Shown here: one piece after another, positions 46,401 through 59,007 of the stretch
Layout of the letters: every line of letters starts with the position of its first letter
Numbering within the stretch: the first letter of the stretch is position 1
Origin: Leucogyrophana mollusca
Taxonomy: Eukaryota; Basidiomycota; Agaricomycetes; Boletales
DNA length: 64,000 nt
Direction: 5' to 3'
Assembly: GCA_021014945.1 (NCBI GenBank)
Contig: MU266421.1
Location: forward strand, 34,373-98,372
Program-made: the position numbers and the translations under genes
The notes under the pieces: model-generated
What the model was told of the DNA's origin: nothing
The model's input: only the letters and a program-made list of their open reading frames with translations
Databases searched by the model: none

Positions 46401-47999
46401 ATGACGTCCATCGGCAAGTTTTTCAGAGGTGGTGGTGGTGGCTCGACGAAACGAACAGACAACAAGAGACGTCTGAAACTTGCGAAATCTTACGCCCCAG
46501 ACTGGTCCGTGTACTCGTCGCTTTCCGTGTGGGTTGGGTTGCTGACTGTCTTGTAGGATTATAACGATCTTGCTAGCGTACGCTCCTTCCCTATGCACAT
46601 GCAACATATATATGGACGTTGACTACATACCCTCTTTCAGAATTCTGTTTTTCGCCCTCAATGACGTGCACGGCTTCAGAAGGGAGTTCTCTGTTAATGA
46701 TGAAACGTGTGTACTTCATGTTATCTCCTGCGCTGATCAGGGCATTTAATATCGGTTCATATGTGAAGGATACGCTTCCCGTGGGTCACTAGCGCTGTCT
46801 GAACATATTGTTTACCAACGCACTCTTTTTCCTTAGGTACGCTGTCCATGAGCGTGTACCGGTAAGGCGATCCCACGCTCCCGATGAACTGTCCTCACTT
46901 CTTGATCCCAGGACATCGCGCTTTATTTTATTGCTGTTGTGGCCCCAATTGTGCTCCAGCTCGCCATCAACCTATTCTCCGTTCGATCTTTCTGGGATTA
47001 CCATGTCAGCGTCCTAGGATGTACGTACATCGGTTTTCATTTTCCAAATCATCAATGCTCACTGTTTTGGTCTTTTCGCAGTGATTCTGGGATTGGTGAT
47101 CACTGGTGCAATCACACAGTTCACAAAGATTACGGTGGGCCGACCACGACCAGGTCGGTCATTGTACAGCGAATCACAGAGGGGGGAAATCATTGATAAT
47201 ATCTTTCCCTAGATCTACTTTCACGATGCATGCCTATCCCTGGCTCGGAAGATCCGACATATGGGCTATCAACCGACGCGATATGCACTCAAACTAATAA
47301 TGCCATTATGATTGATGGGTGGCGGAGCTTCCCCAGTGGTCATTCCAGTTGTAAGTACCGCTTGATTTTCATTCCTCTCCGCGAGCGAATAATTGACTAG
47401 TGTATAGTGTCGTTCGCGGGGCTTGGGTTTCTCTCGTTCTACTTGGCTGGAAAGCTTCATTTATTCGACACTCGAGGCCATCACGTATGTCCCATTCGAT
47501 GCAAACCTGGATTAATGTTGCAGCACTAAGTGGGGCGAATTGTAGTTCAAAGCCTGGCTTTCGATCACACCTCTCTTCGGTGCTACTCTGGTTGCGATCT
47601 CACGGACAATGGATTACCGTCGTGAGTATATGGCTGCATACCTACATGCAAGTATTCTGACCGAATATATTGTCAGACCACTGGCAAGATGTTATAGGCG
47701 GCTCTATTCTTGGACTGGTGGTTTCTTTTTTCGCTTACCGGCAGTACTTCCCATCCCTCGCATCCCCCATGTCGCACCGCCCATACTCACCCCGTGTACC
47801 CCGCGATGAAGAAGTTCTACCCACGTCTAACACGCAGTACCCGGCGCCCTCTGTTCTCCCGCAATACAGAGATAGTGGAGATGGCGAACAGACCGAGTTG
47901 GTCAATGGCGGCGTACGCAAGCCAGATCCAGGCCATCTAGACGACATATGGAGAGAAGGAGAGGTGCATGAAATGCAGAGCAGCGGTGACAATGCTTAG
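46401..47999 (+). CDS. PAP2 family lipid phosphatase (Dpp1/Lpp1 type)
   Basis: Eleven exons: 46401-46504, 46557-46577, 46641-46706, 46769-46780 (12 nt), 46837-46861, 46912-47020, 47082-47153, 47213-47350, 47408-47484, 47546-47621 and 47677-47999, giving 340 residues. The three phosphatase motifs are complete: KITVGRPRP (about residue 150), PSGHSS, and SRTMDYRHHWQDV with catalytic Arg, His and Asp. The 12-nt exon restores NDETIRFPYAVHERVP in the first loop. About six membrane helices are visible, with a Pro/Ser-rich cytosolic tail. It should remove phosphate from phosphatidic acid or diacylglycerol pyrophosphate in the vacuole or Golgi membrane. Which substrate dominates cannot be told from sequence. 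Confidence 0.92.
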
Positions 48000-48352
48000 G
48001 TTTTCGCTTGGCACAGTGGAGGTGCATTGGAGGATTCGTTTGGCTCCCAGACGCCCCTGAGGTTTGCTGGATTTATCTATTTAGCATCTATGGACATACC
48101 GATCGCGAATTAGTGTCGCATCTTCCCCTATTACGGACATTGCACATACTATACAACATGATGCATTTCTTTGTAATCTTCAGCGTTCAACGTTCAACTC
48201 TTTCGTCTATAGGGGTGTTGCCAAAGGAGGAATGACGTAAGCAAGATGGTCTGCCACGTGTCAACGACTGTACAGTTCTGACCCTCAATAATCCCACGCA
48301 TCTATCAGTGCAAGCTGCGTTCCTCGTCCAGCACAAAACTCTCGATCTCGCA
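48000..48352. other. Intergenic, PAP2 gene to RPS21
   Basis: A 353-bp gap between a 3' end and a 5' end on the same strand. No gene seen. Confidence 0.45.
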
Positions 48353-48784
48353 ATGGAAAACGACCAAGTACGTGTATCGGGTCGGCAAGTCCGCATTCAA
48401 GATGCTTATGTTTATTGCTATTAGGGTGTTCTCGTCGATCTCTACGTTCCCCGCAAATGCGCGGCAACCAGTATGTTGTTTTTATGGATGACATGCTGAA
48501 GCCCCAGTTGTTGACCGGTCGGTGCGTCAGACCGTCTGATTACCTCCAAGGATCATGCCTCAGTCCAAATAAACGTCGCTGACGTCGACGCCGATGGCAA
48601 GGCCTTGAACACCTACACCTCATTCGCTCTTTGTGGCCAAGTGCGATCGCAGGGTGAGAGTGATGACTCTTTGAACCGGCTAGCAACGAAGGCGGGCTGT
48701 GAGTCAAGTTCCTGCTGTCCTTGTCGGACATCTGACTGACATGTCATCACAGTGCTCCGGAATGTGTGGTCATACCAAAAGTAA
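48353..48784 (+). CDS. RPS21: 40S ribosomal protein eS21
   Basis: Four exons: 48353-48367, 48426-48471, 48531-48698 and 48753-48784, giving 86 residues, the usual length. The sequence is nearly invariant in this family: [20 protein letters not shown], then [19 protein letters not shown] and [19 protein letters not shown]. It sits on the platform of the 40S subunit near uS2. The first exon encodes only MENDQ, a common layout for intron-rich ribosomal protein genes. Confidence 0.97.
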
Positions 48785-49502
48785 ACATCCTCGATTAGAG
48801 TGCTTGTTATCGTCATCATTTCACGCTATTGTATCAACCATCGCCGCACCTGCGTGATTGCAGCTCTTTGTCTTGGCGTCTGCGAACGTTAGAATCCTCG
48901 ACGACGCAAATAACATGCGCATCATCTCGACAACTGTTTGATTGCAGTTCCACCCCGCCCGGGTTACAACAAGGATGCACACAATATTCATTACCCACTA
49001 TAGTCATCCGAACCTTTGGCCTTGACTGGGTTTGGTTATTTCTCATACCCCCTGATCCCCCGAATGAGAAAGAGATGGCCTTAAGCTCTATCAGCACTGT
49101 TGCACCACATAGATGGTGCGCGTTCGACTCCTTGCCCTCTAGGGTTCCTGTGGGCACTCACTAGGTAAATATGAACAAGAGTTCATTTGTACATGCACCT
49201 GTGCAACTCTTTGGAGTGTGTAAACCGGAGTAGCAATATGTCAAATCAGCCGAGTAGATAGCTTCGCTTGTCGTTCAGTTGCGCATGTGGATTTTAATCT
49301 TATCTCCTAGCATCTTCTACTCTCCCCATGTGCATCTGAAGAGAGTAAAGCGAAGGAAATTGCGTACTGGTGTGGCGGCGATGTGTCAAATTGCCACAGC
49401 TCCATTCCAGTTGCTGCGCCTTTAGACCGACCAACGTTCTGACCCGCAGCCCCGCAGCTAGACTGATAATAGCTCTTCCACAGAACCTTATAGGTTTGTT
49501 CG
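48785..49502. other. Intergenic, RPS21 to GYP7
   Basis: About 720 bp with overlapping open frames of about 110 codons on both strands that share no recognisable domain. A GTTCGACTCC at about 49128 resembles a pol III B box, but no tRNA fold fits around it. Confidence 0.45.
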
Positions 49503-52500
49503 ATGTCTATGGGCGGATCCTTTCGCCCATCATCATACGAGAGCTCGTTGTCGACAGTTTCAGTAAGTGCCTACTTTGGACTGTGTGGTGTTTGGGCTGT
49601 GGTCGCTGAGCTCTCCTCAGTCGGATTCTATGGTCGAAATTCAGCGTGGACCGAGCCCAGGCGACGGCGAAATATCGCCTCCTACAGTCAATGGAGAGGA
49701 AGATAAATGCAGGCTTCTGTACAGCAAATCTAAGGTGTATGTCAATCCCACTGCGTACGCCCGGGACAATATACCAGGTTTCGTGGCTCTGGTTAAGCGG
49801 GTACGTGAACGGTCTGTCAAATTCTCGCAGAACTAATACAAACTGGTGTTCGCAGGAGGCTATCAATCCTATCTATCTCCTCGCATGGATCCCGGAGACC
49901 TTACTTAACGAGAAGGGTACTGACGAATGGGACAAGTTTGTAAAGATCGAAGAGAAAGTGATGTATGATGAGGAAGATGAGGGTCCGTACTTCCTCCTCG
50001 CTACTCCTTATCTGTGCTGACATCTTCTCAGATGCTGTCTTGATCGACCTTCCTACCCAGAGACCAGAATCGTATGCTTTCTCTGTGCCGTTGACCTCGA
50101 TCTACTCACTGCTCGTCCACCCACCTACCCTGTCGTCATGGTGTAAGTCGCTCCACATCCATTCCCCGTACAATAATTCATATTTCTTGCTATCATACTC
50201 AGACGGGACTGTGGGCATCAACCTCATCAATGGCTCAACGTTGCCGACGCTTTATTTCCACGACGACGAGTCACTTTCCATCACCCTGCCACCTCGCAAC
50301 AATCGGCGCAGCTCGACCAGCGCTTATCCTCCGACTCCTGCATCACCCACGTTGCCTTCATCTTCTCGCCCATCCACGTCATGGGGTGGCGAAGTTCTGC
50401 TATCTCGCTTACGATCATATGCTCACCTGCTGCGCTCTACGCTTCAGCCATCCCTGTTCATAGTTGATCCATCCAAAGCGGACATCGAGGCTCACTCGAC
50501 CCAACTTTTTGACGACGATGCTGTAGATGATATTCTAGCCCAATCCTCTTACGCTAATTCTCACTCGCCTGTCCCCGCACATCGTCGTCCCCGCCCGCTT
50601 TCATCATCTGCGTCCACTCAACCCAATCCATACTCTGCACGTTCCTCTGTTCTCCATCGCTCCCTTTACCCTCCTTCTGTTTCGACTTCACAGTCATCAT
50701 CGCAAGCACGCATGGCGCTCCTTCAGTCGTTCTCAAATATTACGCGGGCAACTAGACACGCTGCGCAGAATATTCTTTCTCATCCACTCGCGAAACCTAT
50801 CGTGCCGCATCTCCCGGACCCTGTTCGGAGTCTAGTTAACGCGAACGGTGAGTGGGAATGGGGGAGCTGGGTCGAGAAAGGAGGCGTGGGGGAGTTTGAG
50901 AGTGCTAGAGTGTATCTCGCTCGGTGGGCTAGAATCGTTGCCGAAGAGGGGGATCGTGCCAGGCGCAGAGAAGCACAAGCAATGCCTTCGTCGTCGTCGG
51001 ATCTTGCCGAGGAAACATCGTCGCTGGGAGTGTTCGAACTGTTGCATTCAACAGCTAACCTTCCCACTCCGAAGACATCCAGAGACCCTGATCACCCTGT
51101 GGATGACGCGATGTGGAAGAAGTGGTTCGCCAATGATGGTCGGCCCAAAGTGCGGGTCGAAGAGATGAAGCATGAGATATTCCGAAGGGGTATCTCACCG
51201 AAAGGGAATCTGAGGCAGAAAGTGTGGCCATTTATTCTTGGTGTTCACGAATGGGATACGACGGGTCAAGAGCGGGAGAGAAGATGGGAGGAGAAAAGGT
51301 TTGCCGGATTTCCTCGTCTTGTGCGAGCTCTCCTTTACGCCCGTGAACAGAAAACGCTACCACGAAATTAAGAACGAATGGTTCGGTGTACCAGAAGTGT
51401 TCGACCGACCAGATATTTTAGAGGAGCGCCACCGCATTGACGTTGACTGTCGACGAACAGACCGCACTCAGCCTCTATTTTCCGCTACTTACGACGACTC
51501 TCCAGCTGGCGAAGAACCGGATGGTCATAAACGTTTCTCGACTATTTCGCCACAGCTGAGCGATATTGGCGCCCAGTCCCCCAGCAACGAGCACATCGAC
51601 CGTATGGCTAGCATTCTCCTGACATATAATTTCTATCACAAAGACCTCGGTAAGTCCGGGGAACACTCGTATCTTTCCGAGAATCATGCACATTTTACTA
51701 ACGATGAAGGTGACGAAGGGTACGTGCAGGGAATGTCAGATCTATGTGCTCCCTTGTACGTCGTGATGGGCTCCGATGAGGAGATGACATTTTGGTGCTT
51801 TGTGGAGGTGATGAACCGCATGGTGGGCTTATATCTGCCTTCCTGGTATCTCATCTTGATGCTGTGTCCCAGAACCAGAACTTCCTCCGAGACCAAAGTG
51901 GAATGAAGAAACAGCTCTCGACACTACAAGAGCTCATCAGGGTGATGGACCCTGAGCTCTACCGGCATCTTGGTTTGTCTATTGAGCTTTCGCACGATAT
52001 ATGTTTGAGGCTCACAGTGGCTTGAATTGACAGAGAAAACGGAGGGCTTGAACTTATTCTTCTGCTTCCGGTTGGTATTTATCAGGCGTGACTGACATTG
52101 ATAACTAACAACCGCCTTAGATGGGTGCTCATTGCTTTCAAACGGGAGTTCCCCTTTGACGACGTCCTGCGCCTGTGGGAAGTCCTCTGGACCGATTACT
52201 ACAGCAATGACTTCGTGCTATTCGTCGCCCTGGCGGTCCTGGAGTCGCACAGAGACATGATTCTCCGGTATCTTGTGGAGGTGCGTTCCGATACGGTTAA
52301 TTCTTCCATTCAGAAGCTGACAGTTGGCGCGATAGTTCGATGAAATACTCAAGGTTAGCAAGCACATACCTCGAGCAGCCTATGACTAACTGTCCTCCAC
52401 AGTACTGCAATGAGCTTAGTATGACCATCGAACTAGATTCAACCCTAGCACAGGCAGAAGTTCTGTTTTTATCGTTCGCGCAACTTGTTGCAGACATTGA

Positions 52501-52660
52501 CCGCCGACGGGCGGAGGACGCCAGCACCACATCGAGCAGCGGTTTACGACGTCGCGGGACATCAACGCAGGGCCTTGATGGACAAGTAGCGGCAAAGTCC
52601 AAGGTAGCTATGCCTGCCCTGAGTGACAACCTCAGAGAACTTTTGCAGGCTGGCCGATAG
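49503..52660 (+). CDS. GYP7: Gyp7-type Rab GTPase-activating protein (TBC domain)
   Basis: Twelve exons: 49503-49562, 49621-49800, 49856-49982, 50032-50142, 50203-51298, 51351-51649, 51719-51822, 51873-51972, 52034-52070, 52121-52280, 52337-52354 and 52403-52660, giving 849 residues. The DUF3548-type N-domain starts near residue 40 (CRLLYSKSKVYVNPTAYARD, IPGFVALVKREAINPIYLLAW). The TBC domain begins at IFRRGISPKGNLRQKVWPFI. It shows the arginine finger IDVDCRRTDR, the glutamine finger YVQGMSDLCAPL, and NLFFCFRWVLIAFKREFPFDD. These are the dual fingers of active TBC GAPs. Gyp7 acts on the vacuolar Ypt7/Rab7. The first exon is my extension: it splices in phase and avoids starting inside a conserved region, but it is not essential. 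Confidence 0.92.
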
Positions 52661-53008
52661 CAGGTTTTTGGGGCGAATGGACATTGTGACGATCTAGGTA
52701 GTCAAGTATGTATTTGCAGCAAATCGATATTGTATCAATTCACGTGTAATATACCAATGTTGCATCGTCGACGCACTCGGGGTGAAAAAGAAGGAATGCG
52801 AGCTCTCAGTAATCAGTGCGCACAACCTGTTTCGAACAGGTTATGAGCCCCGATTACCGTTAGCTAGCTTAGCGTTCGACAATAGGAGTCGATCCTACAC
52901 GTCAAAGAGGCGCCAGTGCCACAAGCAGTGGACACCACCGATCCGCTATTGTGCAATACAGTTTCACTCGCTTCATCCACACATATTGCTCTTGACTGCT
53001 CTGTACCC
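52661..53008. other. Intergenic, GYP7 to HNT3
   Basis: A 348-bp gap on the same strand. No gene seen. Confidence 0.45.
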
Positions 53009-53890
53009 ATGTCGTCGTTGACTATCCTGCGTTCGTACGCTCAGAAGTCCGACCCCAGCAGTCTTCCCTCTTCTGTTCTGCTTTCTCATTCCGACACTTG
53101 CCTCACCATCTTTGACGCGTTCCCGAAGTCGATTTTCCACTTTCTCGTCCTGCCCCGGATTAAGGCTCCCTGGACCATATTCGACCTTGCAGGACTGCAC
53201 TCGTTGCTCAAATGCGATAAAATTAGAGCGAAGGAGCTGCTTGTGAACATGAAAGAAGAGGCCGACAACCTGCAGAAGACGATTGAAGACGAGATGCAGA
53301 AGCGGTACGGATTCAAATGGGAGTTATGGATAGGATTCCATGCAGTCCCAAGCATGGAGTACGTGTACTCTTGGGAAGTCCTTTTCGCGTTCACCGATCC
53401 CCTGCCAGACATCTGCATCTTCACGTCCTCTCGAACGACCTATGTTCGCCGAAGATGAAACTGAAGAAGCATTACAATTCATTTCATCCGAAGCTAGGCT
53501 TTTTCCTTCACTTGAGCGATGTCCTGTCGTGGTTCGACGCTGAACCTTCGTTCTTCGAGACTGTGCGTTGCCTGTGGTTTACCTTCGTGCATAATCCTTC
53601 AATTAGCAGTTGTCTAGATGTCTAAGCTGAAGAAAAGCCAGTACGAACCATTGTTAAAGGATGCTCTCTCTTGTTGGAAGTGCGGACGCGATATGGCGAA
53701 CATGCCCACGCTGAAAGCTCACCTTCAACAGGAGTGGGATCAAGAGTCTCGTAAGGCGAAGGCCAGGCTAGAAAAAAAGAGGAAACGCGAGGAAGCCCCA
53801 GCTGCAACCGAAACCCATGACCCAGCGGAAGGTCCTCAAATAAAGAAACAAGAACTCGAGGGTTCAGCCCAGGACCCTAAAGGCTCATAG
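53009..53890 (+). CDS. HNT3: Aprataxin-type HIT-zinc finger DNA deadenylase
   Basis: Three exons, 53009-53358, 53409-53562 and 53618-53890, give 258 residues. The HIT domain has SDTCLTIFDAFPKSIFHFLVLPR and the catalytic triad HLHLHVLSND, built by exon joining at residues 117-121. It is followed by KMKLKKHYNSF for DNA contacts and a zinc-finger-like segment (CWKCGRDMANMPTLKAHLQ). The Lys/Arg-rich tail could be a nuclear signal. Aprataxin removes AMP left on 5' DNA ends by failed ligation, and also works on RNA-DNA junctions. The Cys-Cys-His pattern is complete as far as I can read. Confidence 0.93.
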
Positions 53891-54159
53891 TTCAGACTGT
53901 CAATCTACAATTCTCGAGATCTCATTTCCGAAGCCCAAACTGCCCTGATATCTTGTCGCCCCATTCAAGATGATAAGCCTCATCCTCTCATCGACCAAAT
54001 CCCGCTGTCCTATGTTTGCAGATCTATTCTTGCGACGTTGTTCCGGTCCGTTAGTGACAGTCATGAGACCCCTGACGCCTCTCCCACCATATATATACAG
54101 CACAATATGCGGAGGTCCTCTCGCCCAGTAATTGTTTTCAACCTCTTCAAACGACCTCC

Positions 54160-55736
54160 ATGGCACCGTTCACACTTCGCTGGGGTATCATTTCCACAGG
54201 CTGGATAGCCGAGAAAGTTGTTTCGGTGAGCCACTCAGTCGTGACGGATTAAGTAGGGAGATTTAACTAACTTCTGACCATCTCCAGGACCTGCTAGTAG
54301 ACCCAACAACGTATGTTTCCTTGTGCCTTTTCACACTTGTGGCCTTTCATCATGTATTTCGTTACAGCCGAGACACTCATGATGTTGCTCACAAAATCAC
54401 AGCTGTTGGCTCTCGCAGTGTTGAAAAGGCCCAGAAGTTCATCAACGAGTATGTAAAGGGTGACAAGTCGGTGAAGGCATACGGAACCTACGACGAAGTC
54501 TACGCGGATAAAGTAGGGAACTGCATCTATGTCTCGCTAGGTATACTTACGCATTGACTGTTTCGCTGACTGCAGGATGTCGATGCTATCTATATTGGTA
54601 TGGGTTTGCAGACGAAGCGACCTTACATCACTCATTGATTACCCAGGTACACCCCACACCTACCACTACACAAACGCCCTCGACGCCATCAAGGCGGGAA
54701 AGCATGTTCTCTGCGAGAAGCCTGTAACCTGCAACGTCGCCGAACTGCGTTCGCTCATCGCCGCAGCCAAGGAGCAAGGGGTCTTCTTCATGGAAGCCCT
54801 CTGGACACGCTTCCAGCCCCTCACGAAGGAGGTCAAACGAATCGCCGAGGAGGGGACCTTGGGGGCCCCGGTCATTGTGCATGCCGACTTCTCAAATGAC
54901 TTTAATGTCGCCAGTCAGTGCGATCCCTATGCTTTGGCCGAAAGTGATGTTGATGTTTAGCGTGGAAGCCTTGCCAAAGACCCATCGTATGATGGACCCT
55001 AACCTTGGGGGAGGGGCACTTCTTGATCTGTAAGCCTGCTTCTACATGTCAGGGATCCGCTGTTCACCGTCCAAATATGTAGTGGACCGTATCCCCTTAT
55101 CTGGGCAAGTTCAAAATGCATTTCTACTGGCTGGCAATACTAATGATCTTGTTTATATTAGACCATCGTGGCTCTTTTCGAGCACCCGTCTAACAAGTCC
55201 ACAAAACCATCCAATGTTACCGCTACTATGTACAAAACTCCCATAACCGGCGTTGATTTCAACACGTCGTACACCGTCACCTTTGCGCCAAACCCCAGCA
55301 CGGGCTCCACGCTCGCTGCCCAGGCCGTTTTGAGTTGCAGCATGAACGTGACGTCGCACAACCCGGGTGTGACTATCCGCTACGAGAAAGGCACGATAGT
55401 CATCGACGCGCCGGTTCCCTGCCCACTGAGATTCACTGTGCAATACTTTAAGGACGGGAAGCCGGGCGTGATTGAACGCGAGGAGGTTCGGAAGTTCGAG
55501 TATGTTGGAGATGGTTGGCATTTCCAGGCGGATGAAGTTGCGCGCTGTGTTAGGGATGGTAAGCTTCAGAGTGACCTATGGACCCACGAAAAGAGCTTGC
55601 TTGAGATGGAAATCTTCGATGAGGTGAGTCCTACTAAATGTTATTGTCGTGCAAGACCTCTGGTTTATTCGGCCCCCTATAGGTCCGCCGCCAAGGTGGC
55701 TACAAGTTGCCAGCCGGCATCGAGAAAGTGCTGTAG
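54160..55736 (+). CDS. Gfo/Idh/MocA-family oxidoreductase (dihydrodiol dehydrogenase-like)
   Basis: Nine exons: 54160-54225, 54288-54310, 54368-54512, 54576-54597, 54647-54913, 54969-55029, 55083-55104, 55162-55623 and 55683-55736, giving 373 residues. The Rossmann start is LRWGIISTGWIAEKVV. Then come AVGSRSVEKAQKF, DAIYIGTPHTYHY, HVLCEKPVTCN with the conserved Glu-Lys-Pro, FFMEALWTRF and LGGGALLDLGPYPL. The family transfers hydride between NAD(P) and a sugar, diol or similar substrate. The closest named type is the trans-1,2-dihydrodiol/D-xylose dehydrogenase group, substrate unknown. The intron at 55105-55161 has a GCAAGT donor instead of GT; without it the WTIVALFEHP segment cannot be read. 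Confidence 0.88.
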
Positions 55737-55918
55737 TCCCCGAGCTACCGCCCGTTGAGTTATGTATCCAATCAATTATCACTTTGCGAAATACATTCGA
55801 AGTTCCAATACAATTGTACACAGCGACAGCAAGATCTAGGCCCTAAGTATACAACAAAGCTGCCGCAGCAAGTCTAAATTTTTATTTCGCGATTTTGACG
55901 AGAAAAGGCCTCTGGGCC

Positions 55919-57905
55919 TCAGACTCGAGTCTCAGCAGCAGCCTTGCTGGCCGCCAGCTTGTTCGCACGAGAGCGCTCGCTGGCTTCACGAATAGCCCAG
56001 GTTAGTTCATATGTTTTGCAGGCATCTGTGTATTGCGATGTTGAGAGCATGGCCAAGCACAGCAGGAGGAATACTCCCTTACCTTCGTAGGAACTGAGGA
56101 TCTGTGCGGCTTCCGGTTCTTCTTCGATATCTTCAATGATGTCGATCCAGTTCGACACCTGTCGTTCATATGATCAATCGCAGGTGAATTTGGACCCGCA
56201 GAGGCGACGTACCTCAGAGAAGAACGGATCATCGTCTGGGAAAGTGTACATCTGCTCGTGGTCATCGCCTGGCTTGCGGACATAGAGCACAGGCTGGACA
56301 TATGGGTTCACAAGTCTAACACGAGCTCCGTGAGACAACGTTATCGTCGAGAGGGTCAAGTACGAACGTACTTGAGCGAATACCCGTCAGCGTGGACTTC
56401 CAGCTCACAGCTGTAGTTGTGGCCTTGCAATGTCGCAACGTGCGTGAAGCTTCCCACAGCTCCTGAATCGTATTTCCTGGTAAGATACAATCCCGCGTAA
56501 GGCTGGGTGAGCGAGGGTCAACTAACGCGGAGGCTGTGAAGCGCACCAAGTAGCAGCAGTGACTCGCGGAATCCTGTTTTCGGGGGCGATCTTGCTTTCA
56601 TCGATGGCCATCTTTGAGAGGTGCCCAGCATTCTCGTCCCATTCGAGGGAATGGGCGGTGACGGTTGAGATATCGACTTCACCGCCGAAGTAGCGCGAAA
56701 GATCGCAGAAATGCGTCCCCTGTTCGACGATGGGCCCAGCGCTACAAGGAGAAGACTCGGTCACAGTGGTAACCGGTAGAATAACAAGGATGGCACCTCT
56801 TGGACTTGTCCCACCAGTCAGGTTTCGCGATCGCCTCGTAGGCACAAGCGTAACGAGCGATGGTGGCCATCACAGTGAGTTGATTCTCTTCTATGATCTG
56901 CTTCATCAATTGGACGGCCTTTAGGTACCTAAGCATGTACCTAATTGTAGGCGAGACCTACTGTCAACCCCAAGCCACCATTAGTAGAACTAAGCGAACA
57001 AGACGCACCCAACGGAGCAGATGGCCTTGCTCTCAGTGATGTGTTTGGCGACCTTGAATGCCTCTTCAATCTCGTTCTTGGGGCCAGTCGCGATCGGTTT
57101 CTCGATGAACATGGCAGCACCGGGGAAGTACTTCATGATCTGCATTTCGATATCACGTCCTGGCTGAAGGGTCCCCCGGAACATCGGAGGGGAACCAACA
57201 AGGACAGCGCGAGGACGTTCCTTCGGGGTCATATTCTTGACAAAGTCCTCTAGGGTCTTGAATACGCGTGTGTCCTGGTACGCGGACACCACGAAAGAGT
57301 CGCATTTCTTTTGAAGCACGGCGGTCGCGCGTTCGATGGCGGGGTCGATCAGGGCAACAACTTTGAGTCGGAGACCCAGTTTGCTGAGGACCGAGATGAT
57401 GACGCGTGGAGTGGAGGCTTCCAGAAGGACTTACTGTTCGAAACGGAAGGAATGGTTCCACGGCCCTTCATCAGAACCTGTGGAGTGATACGCTTCAGGC
57501 ACAAGTGCAACGCTGGTGGATGCAAGGCGGACGCACCGAACATGATGTTCCCAGCGCCGACGAAAACGACGTTGAAGTTATCTGTGCCGCCTACGTGCGT
57601 AGTTCTGTGTAGGATGTAAGTTCAAGCCCTGATTTTATCGACTGCATGCGAAGATGTAAACAGGTGATAGGGAACGCCAATAGCGCGATTACAACGGGGT
57701 AGACGTGAGAGAAGTAAGGAATACCGAACCTGTCCATCGGGACCAGCCTCGACGGATCGATAGAGCCTCGTCGGGATAGGCCCTCAGTCGATGAAAGGCC
57801 CGATCCACGCCTGTCATTTACTCGTCTTTCCGAGCCTCTGCGGGCAGAGCCCGGGATTGTGGAGGTCATCATAAGGGATGACGAAGGTCTACGGCTGGAC
57901 GACAT
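55919..57905 (-). CDS. Second Gfo/Idh/MocA-family oxidoreductase
   Basis: Ten exons: 57730-57905, 57537-57604, 57435-57477, 57009-57383, 56797-56940, 56547-56741, 56372-56476, 56213-56315, 56083-56158 and 55919-56025, giving 463 residues. About 65 Ser/Arg-rich residues (RRGSERRVNDRRGSG) precede the Rossmann motif VVFVGAGNIMFG, followed by EGPWNHSFRFEHKLGLRLKV, AMFIEKPIATGPKNE with the family Glu-Lys-Pro, SVGYMLRYLKAVQ, EQGTHFCDLSRYFGGEV and a beta-rich C domain. It belongs to a distinct subgroup from its convergent neighbour (183 bp apart), so the pair is not a recent duplication. The substrate is unknown. The N-terminal extension may be regulatory. Confidence 0.85.
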
Positions 57906-58351
57906 TGTTTCGAATTGCTGAGAGTGTGGTAGTCAAGAAGAAAGGAAAGTTTCTGGGAGTGTTCGAACGATCCGAGCGATTTTATCTGTGGATTTTATCT
58001 CAGGTGGAGATGGCTGATTGCGGGGTTTAGTATGGATGACGGTCGCATTACCTACCCCATGAATGCTAAACGGGCATCTTCCGCTAATCAACGACAGGGC
58101 AAGGCACTCCTTGTACGCAACTCAACAAGCAGCAATTCGGCTACCTTGTTCGACAGATAAAGCAAACAGAACAATAAATATTGCCATGATAACGAAAAGG
58201 AAGAGCAGAGCTAGTGCGACGTTGGAAAAGGAACGTGATGGGTATCAAGGAGTACGGAGACAAAGTGTCCAGATCGGTGTCGCGTGATGCAATGTAACGA
58301 AAGCAGTATCGAGAGAGTGTGGGGGCCCAGGGCAGCCTACGAGTGATTGGC
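57906..58351. other. Intergenic, no gene seen
   Basis: 446 bp upstream of the minus-strand oxidoreductase and downstream of the coiled-coil gene. No coding signal. Confidence 0.45.
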
Positions 58352-58808
58352 TTAAGAAGTGCCGGCAGACTGTTGCTGTTTAGTGAGCTCCAGACGTTTC
58401 CGCTCTGCAGCCTCAAGCCGCGCGGTCATTGCTCTCAACTCCTCTTTCAGCTTCTCGTTCTCCTGTGTCAGCTTCATCACATTACTCGCCCGCTTCATTA
58501 CTTTCTCAGCGCTGAATGATGGATTCCGTGACTGATCGTCCCAGATACCAAAACATCGATGCGATTCGATTAGACTTACTGGGGGTCTGCATTGTTACCA
58601 AGTGCACCCTGGGCGCCTATGATAGAGTCTAGCGAAAAAGTAAGGTCTAGCTCGGCGGGAGGTATTTCCGGGAGAGCGGGAGACGAAGAACTCTGTCTGT
58701 CGGAGGGCGCTGCATTGTCCGGGTGGAGTCTGGAACGCGTATGAGAGGCTTAATCGACGAACTATTTCGAACAGACCTGGAGCTTTTTGACTGGGACGAA
58801 GGATCCAT
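58352..58808 (-). CDS. Small coiled-coil protein, unrecognised
   Basis: Three exons, 58777-58808, 58580-58729 and 58352-58511, give 113 residues. The first half is Ser/Pro-rich with an acidic, hydrophobic patch (ELDLTFSLDSIIGAQ). The second half is a continuous coiled coil starting AEKVMKRASNVMKLTQENEK, with heptads through KLKEELRAMTARLEAAERK. I cannot place it in a family. It could be a dimeric adaptor. The splice junctions are in phase, but two of them rest on weakly supported choices. It is divergent from the next gene (199 bp between the starts). Confidence 0.5.
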
Positions 58809-59007
58809 GGCTTTATAGATACGAAGAGACGGTGTGTAGTGGAAAGGACGAAAGAGAATTTGAGAGATGTGCTGATCTGAGCGTGGCTTAGCTACAGCAA
58901 CACAGGCTGAAACTGGAAGTGAACCAGTGACGATTATAGCACCCGTCATCCCAGTGAGGAATATAATTCTCACGATAAGAAACCCTAGGATCGGTGTCAT
59001 TAAGGTC

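Noticed and set aside
49060..49150. A tRNA near 49128 suggested by GTTCGACTCC
   Set aside because: No matching T stem, anticodon arm or acceptor pairing could be made.
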